From: CAWKZT01 sp963854565
GTDB lineage: Bacteria > Actinomycetota > Acidimicrobiia > Acidimicrobiales > JAHEJN01
NCBI GenBank assembly: GCA_963854565.1
Contig: CAWKZT010000022.1
Location: 1-19,336, forward strand
Direction of reading: 5' to 3'
Length of the DNA stretch: 19,336 nucleotides
Part shown: piece after piece, positions 6,637 to 15,004 of the stretch
How positions within the stretch are numbered: the stretch's first letter is position 1
Layout of the letters: the number at the start of each line of letters is the position of its first letter
Program-made: the position numbers and the translations under genes
The notes under the pieces: generated by a model
Database searches by the model: none
The model's input: only the letters and a program-made list of their open reading frames with translations
What the model was told of the DNA's origin: nothing

Positions 6637-7745
6637 GTCTCGACTGGGGCCTCGTCAGCTTCGCGTTGTCGGCGGGCTTCATCGCCGCGTTCAACCCCTG
6701 CGGGTTCGCCATGTTGCCGGCCTACCTGTCCTATTTCCTTGGTCTCGAATCCGAAGACGAAACCGATACCGGCCACAACATCATGCGCGCCATGACTGTC
6801 GGCCTTACTCTCACGGCTGGGTTCGTCCTATTTTTTGCAGTCATTGGCATCATCACCCAAACCGTTATCGACGCTGGAGTAATTGAGCGCCGTATCTCCT
6901 ATGCCACCTTCGGGTTTGGCATCTTGATGGTCCCGTTGGGTATTGCGATGATTCGGGGCTATGAACCTCGCCTCGACATACCCCGCCTCAACAAAGGCGG
7001 CAAAACACGCGAATTGCCGTCCATCTTCATGTTCGGTGTCTCCTTTGCAATCGTCTCACTCAGCTGTACTGCTCCGATTTTCTTCGGCACCGTAATCGGC
7101 TCGTTCACCAGTGACAGCACAGTCGACGGCATCGCCGTATTCATTGCCTACGCACTGGGCATGAGTTTGGTCATCATGGTCCTCACCCTCGCGATGGCCA
7201 TAGGCAAGACCACCATTGCCACAAACATGCGCAAGGTATTGCCGTATGTGAACAAGGCATCAGGATTTCTGCTCACCGTGGCTGGCGTCTTCCTTGTGTT
7301 CTATGGATGGTGGGAAATCCAAGTCGTGCGAGGCAACATCCAGTCCAACTGGCTCGTAGATACCTCGTTACGAGGTCAAACTCGCATTCAAACCTGGGCC
7401 ATTGTGAGCGGCGAACCTCGCCTGGCCCTAGCGGCTGGCCTCATCCTCGCCAGCGCCATGTTGTGGGCCACCCGAGGTCGCCTGACCGAAAATGCCCAGT
7501 GGCTCAGCTTTGGACTCTTGGCCGCTGTTTACGGCGGGTTTGAAATCCTCCGCTACCAGGGCGATCTCATCGTGTTACCGGGGGTTCGAACCATCGTCGA
7601 TGTACCGGGCCGCGTCGGTAACTGGTTCACCGATCCAACTCGCTGGCCAGTGATGTTCGAAGTCTTCGCCGGGGCCCTTATTGTCGGCATCATTTGGCTG
7701 TTGCTACGGCCACGCTCCAGCGAAAAAACACCGGTCGCAGCATAA
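6633..7745 (+). CDS. ccdA: CcdA/DsbD-type transmembrane thiol-disulfide transporter with C-terminal extension
   Basis: A 370-residue polytopic membrane protein that carries reducing equivalents from cytoplasmic thioredoxin across the membrane. The two redox cysteines are in FNPCGFAMLP (C23) and SLSCTAPIFFG (C145), in equivalent positions of the two three-helix halves. The six-helix core ends around residue 240. The remaining roughly 130 residues form an extension with about three further hydrophobic segments, so the protein is longer than typical CcdA (about 220-300 residues). The start overlaps the TlpA-like gene by 4 bp, indicating coupled synthesis with its likely electron acceptor. It ends 11 bp from the convergent EamA gene, with no clear terminator between them. 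Confidence 0.92.
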   Translation: MSLDWGLVSFALSAGFIAAFNPCGFAMLPAYLSYFLGLESEDETDTGHNIMRAMTVGLTLTAGFVLFFAVIGIITQTVIDAGVIERRISYATFGFGILMVPLGIAMIRGYEPRLDIPRLNKGGKTRELPSIFMFGVSFAIVSLSCTAPIFFGTVIGSFTSDSTVDGIAVFIAYALGMSLVIMVLTLAMAIGKTTIATNMRKVLPYVNKASGFLLTVAGVFLVFYGWWEIQVVRGNIQSNWLVDTSLRGQTRIQTWAIVSGEPRLALAAGLILASAMLWATRGRLTENAQWLSFGLLAAVYGGFEILRYQGDLIVLPGVRTIVDVPGRVGNWFTDPTRWPVMFEVFAGALIVGIIWLLLRPRSSEKTPVAA

Positions 7746-7756
7746 GCACGCTTTCG

Positions 7757-8683
7757 CTAGAGAACAATCAGCGCGGTTCCTGCCACCGCTATTACCGCTC
7801 CCACCCAGGCACCTATGGCAGGTGCTCGACGGGTGACAACCCAGATGAGCGGTAGTTGTATAACTGGTGCCACGCCGGCCAACACCGACACCACCCCAGG
7901 ATCGCCTTCAGTGAGCGCGTAGAGCAGCGAAGTCTTGCCAACGACCATGCCAACAATGGCCGATATGACAAGGAGCCGCCAAAGGCGCGCGTCCAACGTG
8001 CCGGTCTGTGGCCGTCGGTGCAGCAAGATCGGAACCAACAGCCAAAGTCCGATAGTGCCAGCAATCGCCCGCACCGCTCCCCCGGCCCAAACATCGAGCG
8101 TGCCATCGAATACCGGATCAGCTATTACAAGGCCAACAGCTTGCCCAAGCGCCCCCAAAAGACCAAACAAGATACCTACCCGGAAGTCGCCCTTGACGTC
8201 CTCCCAGGTATGGGATTGTCCCGGCTTGGTGCCAAAGGCAATAGCAAACACGATGCCGACTAGCACGAGCAAAGATCCGATAATCACCTGCGCGCTAAAT
8301 CGCTCTCCCAAGAAGATGGCGCTAAGGAGCGCCGCCATTGGAGCGGTCGTCGTAAACAACATCCCGGTCCGACGGGGGCCAAGACGAGCAAAAGCTTCAA
8401 ACAATGCAACGTCGCCGATCCCAAGCCCAATAAGGCCCGAGAGGATCAGCGGCCACAGATCGGACCGTTCAACCGTGGACCAACCGCCGGCCAACCAACC
8501 ACCTAACGCCAAGATGACCGTGACAAGGCCCATGCGCGCTCGAGTAAAGCGGGCCCCACCCAGCACTCGACTGGGTTTGGCCGAAATTAGACCACCAAAG
8601 GCCCACGCGGTGGATGCAAGAAGAGCAGCAGCTTGATACGACACAAGATGTGACGCTACGGGGCCAGTCGGTGCATTATCCAC
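7757..8683 (-). CDS. EamA-family (DMT superfamily) transporter
   Basis: A 308-residue protein with ten hydrophobic segments arranged as two five-helix EamA repeats. The first repeat ends in IFLGERFSAQVIIGSLLVLVG (the typical LGE motif plus GxxLxxxG), with a hydrophilic loop near residues 152-168. EamA proteins export or import small metabolites such as amino acids; the substrate cannot be read from sequence. The longest start is GTG 8683, which overlaps pdxH by 28 bp; a second in-frame GTG at 8644, 11 nt after the pdxH stop, gives 295 residues and is equally possible. It is the last gene of the fhs-metF-oxidoreductase-pdxH unit, so it may move a substrate or product of that pathway. Confidence 0.88.
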   Translation of the reverse strand: MDNAPTGPVASHLVSYQAAALLASTAWAFGGLISAKPSRVLGGARFTRARMGLVTVILALGGWLAGGWSTVERSDLWPLILSGLIGLGIGDVALFEAFARLGPRRTGMLFTTTAPMAALLSAIFLGERFSAQVIIGSLLVLVGIVFAIAFGTKPGQSHTWEDVKGDFRVGILFGLLGALGQAVGLVIADPVFDGTLDVWAGGAVRAIAGTIGLWLLVPILLHRRPQTGTLDARLWRLLVISAIVGMVVGKTSLLYALTEGDPGVVSVLAGVAPVIQLPLIWVVTRRAPAIGAWVGAVIAVAGTALIVL

Positions 8684-9291
8684 CCATTTTCGCCCTGCAC
8701 ATACTGGGCGCGATCGTGCAGTCGGCTGGGCTGACCTTGCCAGAACTCAACTTCGGTGGGGAGCAATCGGTACCCGCCCCAATGGGGTGGCCGTTCAATC
8801 GGTCCGTCGCCCATTTTTTCGGTCACGGTGGCCAGCGAATTTTGCAGTTCGGCGCGGCTACGAAGCAGCCGGCTTTGCGGCGAGGCCCATGCCCCGATTT
8901 GGCTTTCGCGTGGACGGGTCCCGAAATACGCATCTGAAGTAGCGTCATCCACAATTTCGATAGTGCCGCGTACTCGGACCTGCCGGTGCAGTTTGTGCCA
9001 CATGAATGTCGCCGCCGCCCCACTGTCGTGACGTAATTCGTCGGCCTTGACGCTGCGGTAGTTGGTATAGAAGATCAGGCCCGAATCGAGACCACGCATC
9101 AGGACGACTCGCCCATTGGGACCATCCGCCCCTGCGGTCGACAAGACCATGGCGTTGGGTTCGTCAATCTCGGCGTCGATCGCTCCTTGCAGCCAAACCG
9201 CAAATTGCTCCAATGGATCGGCGGACATGACCGTCAGATCGATTCCTGCGGACTCGTACTGGCGACGCAGCGCCACCAGATCGACAGCCAT
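8656..9291 (-). CDS. pdxH: Pyridoxamine 5'-phosphate oxidase
   Basis: A 211-residue FMN enzyme oxidising pyridoxamine or pyridoxine 5'-phosphate to pyridoxal 5'-phosphate. Typical features are the FMN-binding strand with NGRVVLMRGLD, then FYTNYRSVKADEL, the GAWASPQSRLL segment, and the C-terminal substrate motif RLHDRAQY. The length is standard. The start overlaps the stop of the upstream flavoprotein by one base (TAATG), and the end runs into the EamA gene, so it sits firmly inside the operon. PLP is the cofactor of serine hydroxymethyltransferase and glycine decarboxylase, which gives a plausible link to the folate genes upstream; the link is inference. Confidence 0.94.
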   Translation of the reverse strand: MAVDLVALRRQYESAGIDLTVMSADPLEQFAVWLQGAIDAEIDEPNAMVLSTAGADGPNGRVVLMRGLDSGLIFYTNYRSVKADELRHDSGAAATFMWHKLHRQVRVRGTIEIVDDATSDAYFGTRPRESQIGAWASPQSRLLRSRAELQNSLATVTEKMGDGPIERPPHWGGYRLLPTEVEFWQGQPSRLHDRAQYVQGENGWIMHRLAP

Positions 9292-10589
9292 TAGCCCATC
9301 ACAGTCCCACTCGTCTTAGAAGGTTCTCGTAGCCGTGAGAAAGCCCCCAGGTTAATATCTCGTCCCGTTACTGGTCCCCGGTATTGCACAGGATCGGCAT
9401 CATGATCACGACCGCTAACCACCGCGTCGATCAACGTACGCATGAACAGGCCGGCGATGGGCGCGTTCTTGAACTGGTTACCGCTGCTACCGCAGGCCAT
9501 GAAAAATCCATCGAGCGACGACTTGTCATAGATCGGGACCCAGTCATCAGATGCGTCATACGCCGACGCTAAACCACGGGGAGCCAGCGGGATGCCAAAC
9601 TCGGGCACCCGTCGAGCTATCCGCAGCATTGCCGTCTCCCATGCCTCGACAGTGGTGTACGGAGTGAGGTCGTTGGCATCGTCGATCCACTGCAATTCGT
9701 CGCACTCGGGTTCGGTGCCCCCCACCAGGATTTGACCACCGGGCTGAGGCCGGAAGTACTGTCCCACATCGAGATCAGCCACCATCGGCATACCGTCGTC
9801 GAGTGTGACTCCTTCCGGTCCAGCGGCACTGAACACTTCTTGACGGAGTGGCCGGTGGCCTATCTTCATCTCGTCGGCCACACCCGCCATGTGGTTGATT
9901 GCGTTGGCGTGAGGACCGCCGACATTCACGACAACCTTGGCCTTGATCGTTTCGCCCGAGGCCAGGGTTACGCCAGTCACCATTGCGTCAACCTGATCAA
10001 TCGACACGACTTCGCTGTTGAACTGGAAGTCGGCACCATAGTGCCGTGCTGCATAGGCCAAGTTTTTGGCAGAAAGCATAGGATCGTCGATGAAGCCACT
10101 GCCCGGTTGATAGTAAGCATCGAGTTGCTCGGTGGCATCGTCGGCGAAGGCAGGATCATCGATGGGTTTAGGCGGGTAATACTTGCCCGTGTCTAGCCAT
10201 GGCCACCGCTCATTGACCTGCTCGGCGCTCAGTCGTTCGTAGGGCACTTCGAGTTCGTCCCAGATCGCCAAACCAGCTTCGCCGTCGTATCCGGTTGTCC
10301 GAAACACGAGGGACCCGGTCTTGATGAACTTGACCATGCCGTCGGGATCGGCCACACCCAGGTGGTCCTCCCAATCGAACCAGAGATGCGATGCCTCCCA
10401 CGAAGCCAGCACCGCATCATGGGTCGAGTAACTGAACCGCACAATCGCCGATGACGAACTCGTCGAGCCCGAACCGGCCGATGGACCCTTGTCCAAGCAC
10501 AACACCGAACGTCCACCCCGCTGCAGTTCTAGGGTCACTGCTGACCCGATAACTCCTGCACCGATCACCACGGCGTCATATGTCAACAT
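9291..10589 (-). CDS. FAD-dependent DAO-family oxidoreductase (sarcosine/dimethylglycine oxidase-like)
   Basis: A 432-residue flavoprotein of the D-amino-acid oxidase fold. The dinucleotide motif GAGVIGS lies at residues 10-16. The middle domain has the sheet typical of sarcosine-oxidase-like enzymes, and the C terminus has the FAD-closing ACGSSGNQFKNAPIAG. The start is ATG 10589, because AGGAGT lies 6 nt upstream and the product begins MLTYDAVVIGAG; an upstream in-frame ATG (10616) lies inside the metF-like gene. Related enzymes oxidise N-methyl amines, and the released formaldehyde unit is taken up by tetrahydrofolate. The protein lacks the C-terminal GcvT-like folate domain of full-length dimethylglycine dehydrogenase. 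The neighbours metF and fhs support a demethylating role, but the substrate is unproven. Confidence 0.85.
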   Translation of the reverse strand: MLTYDAVVIGAGVIGSAVTLELQRGGRSVLCLDKGPSAGSGSTSSSSAIVRFSYSTHDAVLASWEASHLWFDWEDHLGVADPDGMVKFIKTGSLVFRTTGYDGEAGLAIWDELEVPYERLSAEQVNERWPWLDTGKYYPPKPIDDPAFADDATEQLDAYYQPGSGFIDDPMLSAKNLAYAARHYGADFQFNSEVVSIDQVDAMVTGVTLASGETIKAKVVVNVGGPHANAINHMAGVADEMKIGHRPLRQEVFSAAGPEGVTLDDGMPMVADLDVGQYFRPQPGGQILVGGTEPECDELQWIDDANDLTPYTTVEAWETAMLRIARRVPEFGIPLAPRGLASAYDASDDWVPIYDKSSLDGFFMACGSSGNQFKNAPIAGLFMRTLIDAVVSGRDHDADPVQYRGPVTGRDINLGAFSRLREPSKTSGTVMG

Positions 10590-10595
10590 TGGATT

Positions 10596-10601
10596 ACTCC
10601 T
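10596..10601 (-). promoter_or_regulatory. Shine-Dalgarno site overlapping the metF-like stop
   Basis: On the minus strand, AGGAGT lies 6 nt ahead of ATG 10589 and overlaps the TAG of the metF-like gene. It decides the start of the flavoprotein in favour of 10589 and suggests that translation of the two genes is coupled. Confidence 0.7.
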
Positions 10602-11499
10602 AATTGAGAATGGCACGTTGCCACTGCACCGTTTCGGCTACCGCATTAAAGGTAAACGAGTGGAGACCCACTATGCCTAATTGTTCGGCATCGCCAGCTA
10701 GTTCGCCCACCATGTCGGTCGGGTCATACCCACCCGGTGCCATGAGTCTCATGACCGTCGACTTGTTTTTGCTCAAGAAACGTAATGAGGTGCCAATACC
10801 TAGCCGAGAGGCCATCCGCATGAGGCGCACCCGGTCGACGACCCCAGGGATACCAAGAAGCACCGGCAAAGTAAAACCGTTGGCCCTTTCGGCCGTTAAC
10901 CAATCACGAATTTGGGCCGCATCGAAGCACATCTGTGTGCTGACCACTCCTTCGATCCCCGCCTCAGCCAGCATGGCCTGCTTCCTATGCAGCGCATCGG
11001 CAAGGACGCCGTCACTGATGAGTGCATGACCGTCCGGGTAAGCAGCAAATCCGACCTTAGTAAGCCCGGTGTCCTGGTTCAATAGATCGGCGAGGAACGC
11101 TGCTACCCCTTCATAGGGACCCAGTGGTTCGGGAGCATCACCAGCAATCACAAATATCTCGCGGACTTCTTGGTCGCGAAGCCATATAGCGATTTGCCTC
11201 ATGTGTTCTTCGCTCTCGACGATTCGAGCAGCGATGTGCGGGATGGCATGGAAGCCGTTGGCCCTTAACTTTTCGGTGTACTCCTGCGTAACCGAGATGC
11301 CTTTGGCTGGCGAACACGTAATGGATACCTCTGCACCCTGGGGCAAATCGGCCATGGCCTGATCGATCGACTTCATCGGTACGACTTCGTAGTGCATCGC
11401 GTCAACCAGGCTTTTTAGCTCCGGCGAACTCGCGGCCGAAGATGACCAACCAAACGGCCACAGCAATCGCAATAGATTCGGTATTGAGGGAGTTTCCAT
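10600..11499 (-). CDS. MetF-family methylenetetrahydrofolate reductase-like protein
   Basis: A 299-residue TIM-barrel protein of the methylenetetrahydrofolate reductase family. Recognisable positions are Glu38 in YEVVPMKS (the FEFFPPK site), H88 in AIPHIAAR, Asp121 in VIAGDAPEP (the LRGD site), VGFAAYPDGH (149-158), and Gln189 with Phe192 in STQMCFDA. The key acid residues of E. coli MetF (Glu28, Asp120) therefore have counterparts, but the motif wording is divergent. The first 34 residues are not typical of MetF, and the true start may be later; no Shine-Dalgarno site supports ATG 11499. In this operon the enzyme could either make methyl-THF or run in the oxidative direction to feed Fhs. I leave the gene symbol blank because the divergence makes strict MetF function uncertain. 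Confidence 0.82.
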   Translation of the reverse strand: METPSIPNLLRLLWPFGWSSSAASSPELKSLVDAMHYEVVPMKSIDQAMADLPQGAEVSITCSPAKGISVTQEYTEKLRANGFHAIPHIAARIVESEEHMRQIAIWLRDQEVREIFVIAGDAPEPLGPYEGVAAFLADLLNQDTGLTKVGFAAYPDGHALISDGVLADALHRKQAMLAEAGIEGVVSTQMCFDAAQIRDWLTAERANGFTLPVLLGIPGVVDRVRLMRMASRLGIGTSLRFLSKNKSTVMRLMAPGGYDPTDMVGELAGDAEQLGIVGLHSFTFNAVAETVQWQRAILN

Positions 11500-11526
11500 T
11501 ACTGTGGCGTGCCGATGTTTCGGATG

Positions 11527-13230
11527 CTACGAGAGTCCGACAATTTCGCCGTTGTCGTCGAAGTCAATCCGGGATGCTGCAGGGGCCTTTCCTAGCCCAG
11601 GCATGGTGCGCATTTCCCCACAAAGGGGATAGATGAATCCGGCACCAACCGAAGCTCGGACTTCGCGTACCGTGACGGTGTGACCCGTTGGAGCGCCCTT
11701 CAGCGAAGCGTCAGCTGAGATCGACAGATGGGTCTTGGCGATACAAACCGGCAACTCGCCAAAGCCAAGCCGTTCGTAGTTAGCTAATTGGCGGGTAGCC
11801 GCTGGCGTGTAGTCAACCTGCGCAGCACCGTAAATCTTGGTAGCGACGGTTTCGATCTTCTCCTTAAGCGTGGCCTCGCTGTTGTAGAGGTAGTGAAAAT
11901 CACTTGGCTCATCACACGCGTCGATGACCGCTTGAGCGAGATCGGTTGCCCCGGCACCACCGTCGGAGAAATGGGTGCAGACGGCGACACGGACGCCGCA
12001 TTCTTCGGCCACTGAGCGGATGGCATCATGCTCGGAATCGTGGTCGGTCGGGAAAGCATTGATGGCCACAACCGGAGAAACCCCATGTGCTCTCACGTTC
12101 TCAATTTGCGCCCGCAAGTTGTCGGCACCGGCCAACACGTCGCCGGGATTCTCGGCCAACATGTCATCGGGCAACGGCTTGCCAGCCACTATTTTGAACT
12201 TGCCCGAATGCGCCTTGAGCGCTCGCACGGTTACCACTAATACCGCGGCATCGGGCACAAGACCCGAGGCCCGACATTTGATGTTGAAGAACCTTTCGGC
12301 ACCCATATCGGCACCAAACCCGGCTTCGGTTATGAGGTAGTCACCCCCATAAATACCGACGAGATCGCCCACGACCGATGAATTGCCGTGCGCAATATTT
12401 CCAAATGGGCCGGCATGCACAATGACGGGCGTGTTCTCTAACGTCTGCAGCAGGTTGGGCTTGAGCGCATCTTGCATCATTACGGCCATAGAACCAGCCG
12501 CCATGAGATCGTCGGCGGTTATGGGGTCGCCCGCTTTGGTGTAGCCAACCACGATGCGGCCAAATCGGGCCCTCATGTCGGCCTGACCGCTGGCCAAAGC
12601 CAAGATGGCCATCACTTCAGACGCCGCAGTGATATCGAACCCCGTCTGTCGGGTAACGCCGTCGAGGGGTGAACCGAGACCGACGATGATGTTGCGCAAT
12701 GCCCGGTCGTTGACATCGAGCACCCGGCGCCAGGTGATGTTGTTGAGGTCGAGGCCGAATTCGTTGCCGTGGTGGAGGTGATTGTCGACCATGGCCGAAA
12801 GCAGATTGTGCGCCGCGGTAACCGCGTGGAAGTCGCCGGTTAGATGCAGGTTGAGCAACTCCATGGGAATGACCTGGCTGTATCCGCCGCCCGCAGCGCC
12901 ACCCTTGATGCCAAACGTAGGGCCCATCGATGGTTGGCGTAATGAGATGACGGCACTCTTGCCGACCTTCTTCATGGCCATACCAAGCCCCACGGTTGTC
13001 GTGGTCTTGCCCTCGCCCAGTGGCGTAGGTGTAATGGCGGTGACCACGACATACTTGCCCTTTGGGCGACCACTCGCTTCGAGTTCGGCCACGGCATCCA
13101 AACTGATCTTGGCCAGGTCGCTGCCATAGGATTCGAGCAGATGCTCACCAATCCCCATTTCTGCTGCGACAGTTTTGAGAGGCGCGGGTGTTGCCGCCCG
13201 GGCAATTTCAAGATCGGTTGGGAATGACAT
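11527..13230 (-). CDS. fhs: Formate-tetrahydrofolate ligase
   Basis: A 567-residue enzyme joining formate and tetrahydrofolate with ATP to give 10-formyl-THF; the reverse reaction yields ATP and formate during one-carbon oxidation. The P-loop TPLGEGKTT is at 69-77, followed by the family-specific RQPSMGPTFGIKGGAAGGGY and, later, FGNIAHGNSS and EAGFGADMGAERF. The length is normal. I chose ATG 13230 over the in-frame ATG 13248, because AGGGG (13236-13240) lies 5 nt before it and the product then starts MSFPTDLEIA. It is the first gene of the tight minus-strand unit, 27 nt ahead of the metF-like gene. Acetogens use Fhs for CO2 fixation, but an oxidase operon nearby points to an aerobe, where one-carbon oxidation or formate assimilation is more likely. 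Confidence 0.96.
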   Translation of the reverse strand: MSFPTDLEIARAATPAPLKTVAAEMGIGEHLLESYGSDLAKISLDAVAELEASGRPKGKYVVVTAITPTPLGEGKTTTTVGLGMAMKKVGKSAVISLRQPSMGPTFGIKGGAAGGGYSQVIPMELLNLHLTGDFHAVTAAHNLLSAMVDNHLHHGNEFGLDLNNITWRRVLDVNDRALRNIIVGLGSPLDGVTRQTGFDITAASEVMAILALASGQADMRARFGRIVVGYTKAGDPITADDLMAAGSMAVMMQDALKPNLLQTLENTPVIVHAGPFGNIAHGNSSVVGDLVGIYGGDYLITEAGFGADMGAERFFNIKCRASGLVPDAAVLVVTVRALKAHSGKFKIVAGKPLPDDMLAENPGDVLAGADNLRAQIENVRAHGVSPVVAINAFPTDHDSEHDAIRSVAEECGVRVAVCTHFSDGGAGATDLAQAVIDACDEPSDFHYLYNSEATLKEKIETVATKIYGAAQVDYTPAATRQLANYERLGFGELPVCIAKTHLSISADASLKGAPTGHTVTVREVRASVGAGFIYPLCGEMRTMPGLGKAPAASRIDFDDNGEIVGLS

Positions 13231-13335
13231 GCTGGCCCCTGGTGGCATCTAGGTTTGCGTCAGTTTTCTACGCGTTGCACTGACCGAACCACACTACGCC
13301 ACCTGCCCAGCAAGTGGAGTTCTTGCGCTGGCTTC

Positions 13336-14178
13336 TCACGATGCTCCGATGGTGGTCCGGTGCAACAAACGATGGTGACCGTCGTAGCCACCCGTGGCCC
13401 TATGCAGCAGTGCCCGGTTGTCCCACATCAATAACATGTTGGGCTCCCAGGTTTGGTGAAACTGAAACTCCGCCCGCGTTTGCCACGAATACAGGTCCAT
13501 GAGCAAGGTCGCCGAATCAGCTTCGGCCATACCGTCGAAGCCAGTGATGTAACCAGCGCAACCAAAGATGGCCTCGACCCCGCTCTCGGGATGGGTCTGA
13601 ATAATGGCATGGAGTTGGGTCGCCAACGCTGCTTTCGATGGGCGAATCTCCATACTTCGATCGGTGGCCTGGTCATCGGTGCCGTAGGTGCCATCGGGGG
13701 CGTAGCCACCTCGGGCTGAGTGAACCGCCGTCTGGCCATCGAGGCGTTCACGAAGTGCTGCGGGCATAGCCACTAACGCCGCCTGCTGATCAACGAAGTG
13801 GGTATCGCCACCGATCGGCGGAATCTTCAGACCGTAAAGGCATGTGGCTTTAGGGGGTCGTACCTGAAAACTCCAATCGGTATGCCAATTCTCGGCAAAC
13901 AAAGGCGCAGTCTCCCCTATGCGGCGCTCCACGGCGATCACATGGGGATGCCCTTCGATCGCCGCAATGAACGGGTCGTCGCCAAAAGGGCCAAACGAAA
14001 GCGAAAATTGTTCGAGATCTGGGTCGGTCAGGTGTTGGTCGGGAAACGCCAAAACCTTGTGCTGCACCAGGGCATCACTAATTGCTGACCGATCATTTTC
14101 CGCCAGCGGCACCGCAAGATCGAGTCCGCTAACGGTCGCTCCACAGATTTTTTTCGTCGCCTCAACCGAAATTGCCAT
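13336..14178 (-). CDS. TauD/TfdA-family Fe(II)/2-oxoglutarate dioxygenase
   Basis: A 280-residue alpha-ketoglutarate-dependent dioxygenase. The metal triad is H99 and D101 in NWHTDWSF and H259 in RALLHRATGGYDG, with R270 eleven residues later as the likely 2-oxoglutarate anchor; this spacing matches E. coli TauD. The N terminus has the family phrase CGATVSGLDL. Members release sulfite from taurine or cleave and hydroxylate ethers, amines and other small molecules, and substrate choice cannot be deduced here. No sulfonate transporter is adjacent. It lies 105 bp upstream of fhs on the same strand and could share its transcript, and it is divergent from the crcB pair. Confidence 0.9.
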   Translation of the reverse strand: MAISVEATKKICGATVSGLDLAVPLAENDRSAISDALVQHKVLAFPDQHLTDPDLEQFSLSFGPFGDDPFIAAIEGHPHVIAVERRIGETAPLFAENWHTDWSFQVRPPKATCLYGLKIPPIGGDTHFVDQQAALVAMPAALRERLDGQTAVHSARGGYAPDGTYGTDDQATDRSMEIRPSKAALATQLHAIIQTHPESGVEAIFGCAGYITGFDGMAEADSATLLMDLYSWQTRAEFQFHQTWEPNMLLMWDNRALLHRATGGYDGHHRLLHRTTIGAS

Positions 14179-14204
14179 ACAACAAACTTAAACCCAATCC
14201 GACT

Positions 14205-14248
14205 GGGGCAGAAATCAGCTCGGCTGCCTCCGGTAGTGGCTCTGCCCC
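14205..14248. repeat. 8-bp inverted repeat between tauD-like gene and crcB
   Basis: GGGGCAGA (14205-14212) and TCTGCCCC (14241-14248) are perfect inverted copies with a 28-bp spacer in the 85-bp divergent gap. This could be a leader hairpin or regulator site. The expected fluoride-riboswitch core was not recognised here. Confidence 0.35.
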
Positions 14249-14263
14249 GCCTGGCATACTCCC

Positions 14264-14656
14264 ATGGTGGATTCGGACAAGGTCATTGCGATTGCCGTGG
14301 GCGGTATTGCGGGAGCTTTCACTCGTTGGACCATCATCGAGCTAATCCCGTCAACCGACCTGCCGTGGGCAACTTTGGTGGTGAACACGCTCGGGAGCTT
14401 GCTCCTTGGGTACTTTGTTGTCCGTCTGGCTCGTGCCCCGGCCCAAACCCCCGCACGAATCGCCGGCGCTACCACAGGTTTCTGCGGCGCACTTACAACG
14501 TTTTCGGGCCTCACGGTGACAGTCGCGCAACAGCTCCGTGATGGGGACGCACCCTCCGGGCTGATGTTCTTGATGCTGTCTCTGGTTGCCGGATTAATCT
14601 CGGTGAGCATCGGTGTGGTCGTGGCAAGACAACGCCCGAAAGGCACACAGCCATGA
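14264..14656 (+). CDS. crcB: Fluoride ion channel subunit CrcB/Fluc (first of pair)
   Basis: A 130-residue, four-helix membrane protein of the Fluc/CrcB family, which exports fluoride passively. Signatures are GGIAGAFTRW (13-22), VNTLGSLLLGY (40-50, with the pore Asn41) and TTGFCGALTTFSGLT (70-84), containing the TTFS break that holds the central Na+ in known structures. Fluc channels are antiparallel dimers. Two adjacent genes with a 4-bp overlap, as here, usually encode a heterodimer whose subunits have opposite topology. No ribosome-binding site is obvious at the ATG. Confidence 0.95.
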   Translation: MVDSDKVIAIAVGGIAGAFTRWTIIELIPSTDLPWATLVVNTLGSLLLGYFVVRLARAPAQTPARIAGATTGFCGALTTFSGLTVTVAQQLRDGDAPSGLMFLMLSLVAGLISVSIGVVVARQRPKGTQP

Positions 14657-14991
14657 TCTGGATTGTTGTATTTGTTGGCCTAGCTGTTCTCGGAACACTC
14701 GCTCGGGCACTGATCAGCCAGCGTTTCAATAGCGATGCGTTTCCCTACGGAACATTGTTCATCAACGTTGCTGGCTCCTTCGCTCTGGGTTTACTCGCTA
14801 ATGCCTCGCCCCACGCGGCGACTTCCCTTGGCACCGCCGGGCTTGGCTCATTTACGACGTTCTCAACCCTGGCCCACCAGTCCATCAGCCTTGGTGCTCA
14901 CAAACGCGTTTTTAGAGCCGCCTCGTACCTGACCATTTCCGTCGTTGCAGGAATTATCGCCGCTTGGGCTGGCTTAGCGCTCGCCAGTTGA
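14653..14991 (+). CDS. crcB: Fluoride ion channel subunit CrcB/Fluc (second of pair)
   Basis: A 112-residue partner of the preceding subunit, with GTLARAL (14-20), PYGTLFINVAGSFALG (31-46, pore Asn38) and GLGSFTTFSTLA (63-74). It is shorter, with almost no tails. Its ATG overlaps the stop of the first subunit (ATGA), so the two are made together, as expected for a heterodimeric Fluc. It ends 13 nt before the selenoprotein candidate, which is probably in the same transcript. A functional link between fluoride export and a thiol oxidoreductase is not evident. Confidence 0.95.
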   Translation: MIWIVVFVGLAVLGTLARALISQRFNSDAFPYGTLFINVAGSFALGLLANASPHAATSLGTAGLGSFTTFSTLAHQSISLGAHKRVFRAASYLTISVVAGIIAAWAGLALAS

Positions 14992-15004
14992 GCACAATGG
15001 TTCC

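Noticed and set aside
11527..13230. Fhs as evidence for an acetogenic Wood-Ljungdahl pathway
   Set aside because: No CO dehydrogenase/acetyl-CoA synthase or other pathway genes are present, and an aerobic cytochrome oxidase operon is nearby.
13259..13284. GTCAGT/ACTGAC inverted repeat upstream of fhs
   Set aside because: Only 6-bp arms with a 14-bp spacer; this is within chance expectation for a gap of about 100 bp.
14179..14263. Fluoride riboswitch ahead of crcB
   Set aside because: The characteristic conserved core of the crcB motif could not be found; only a simple 8-bp inverted repeat is present.
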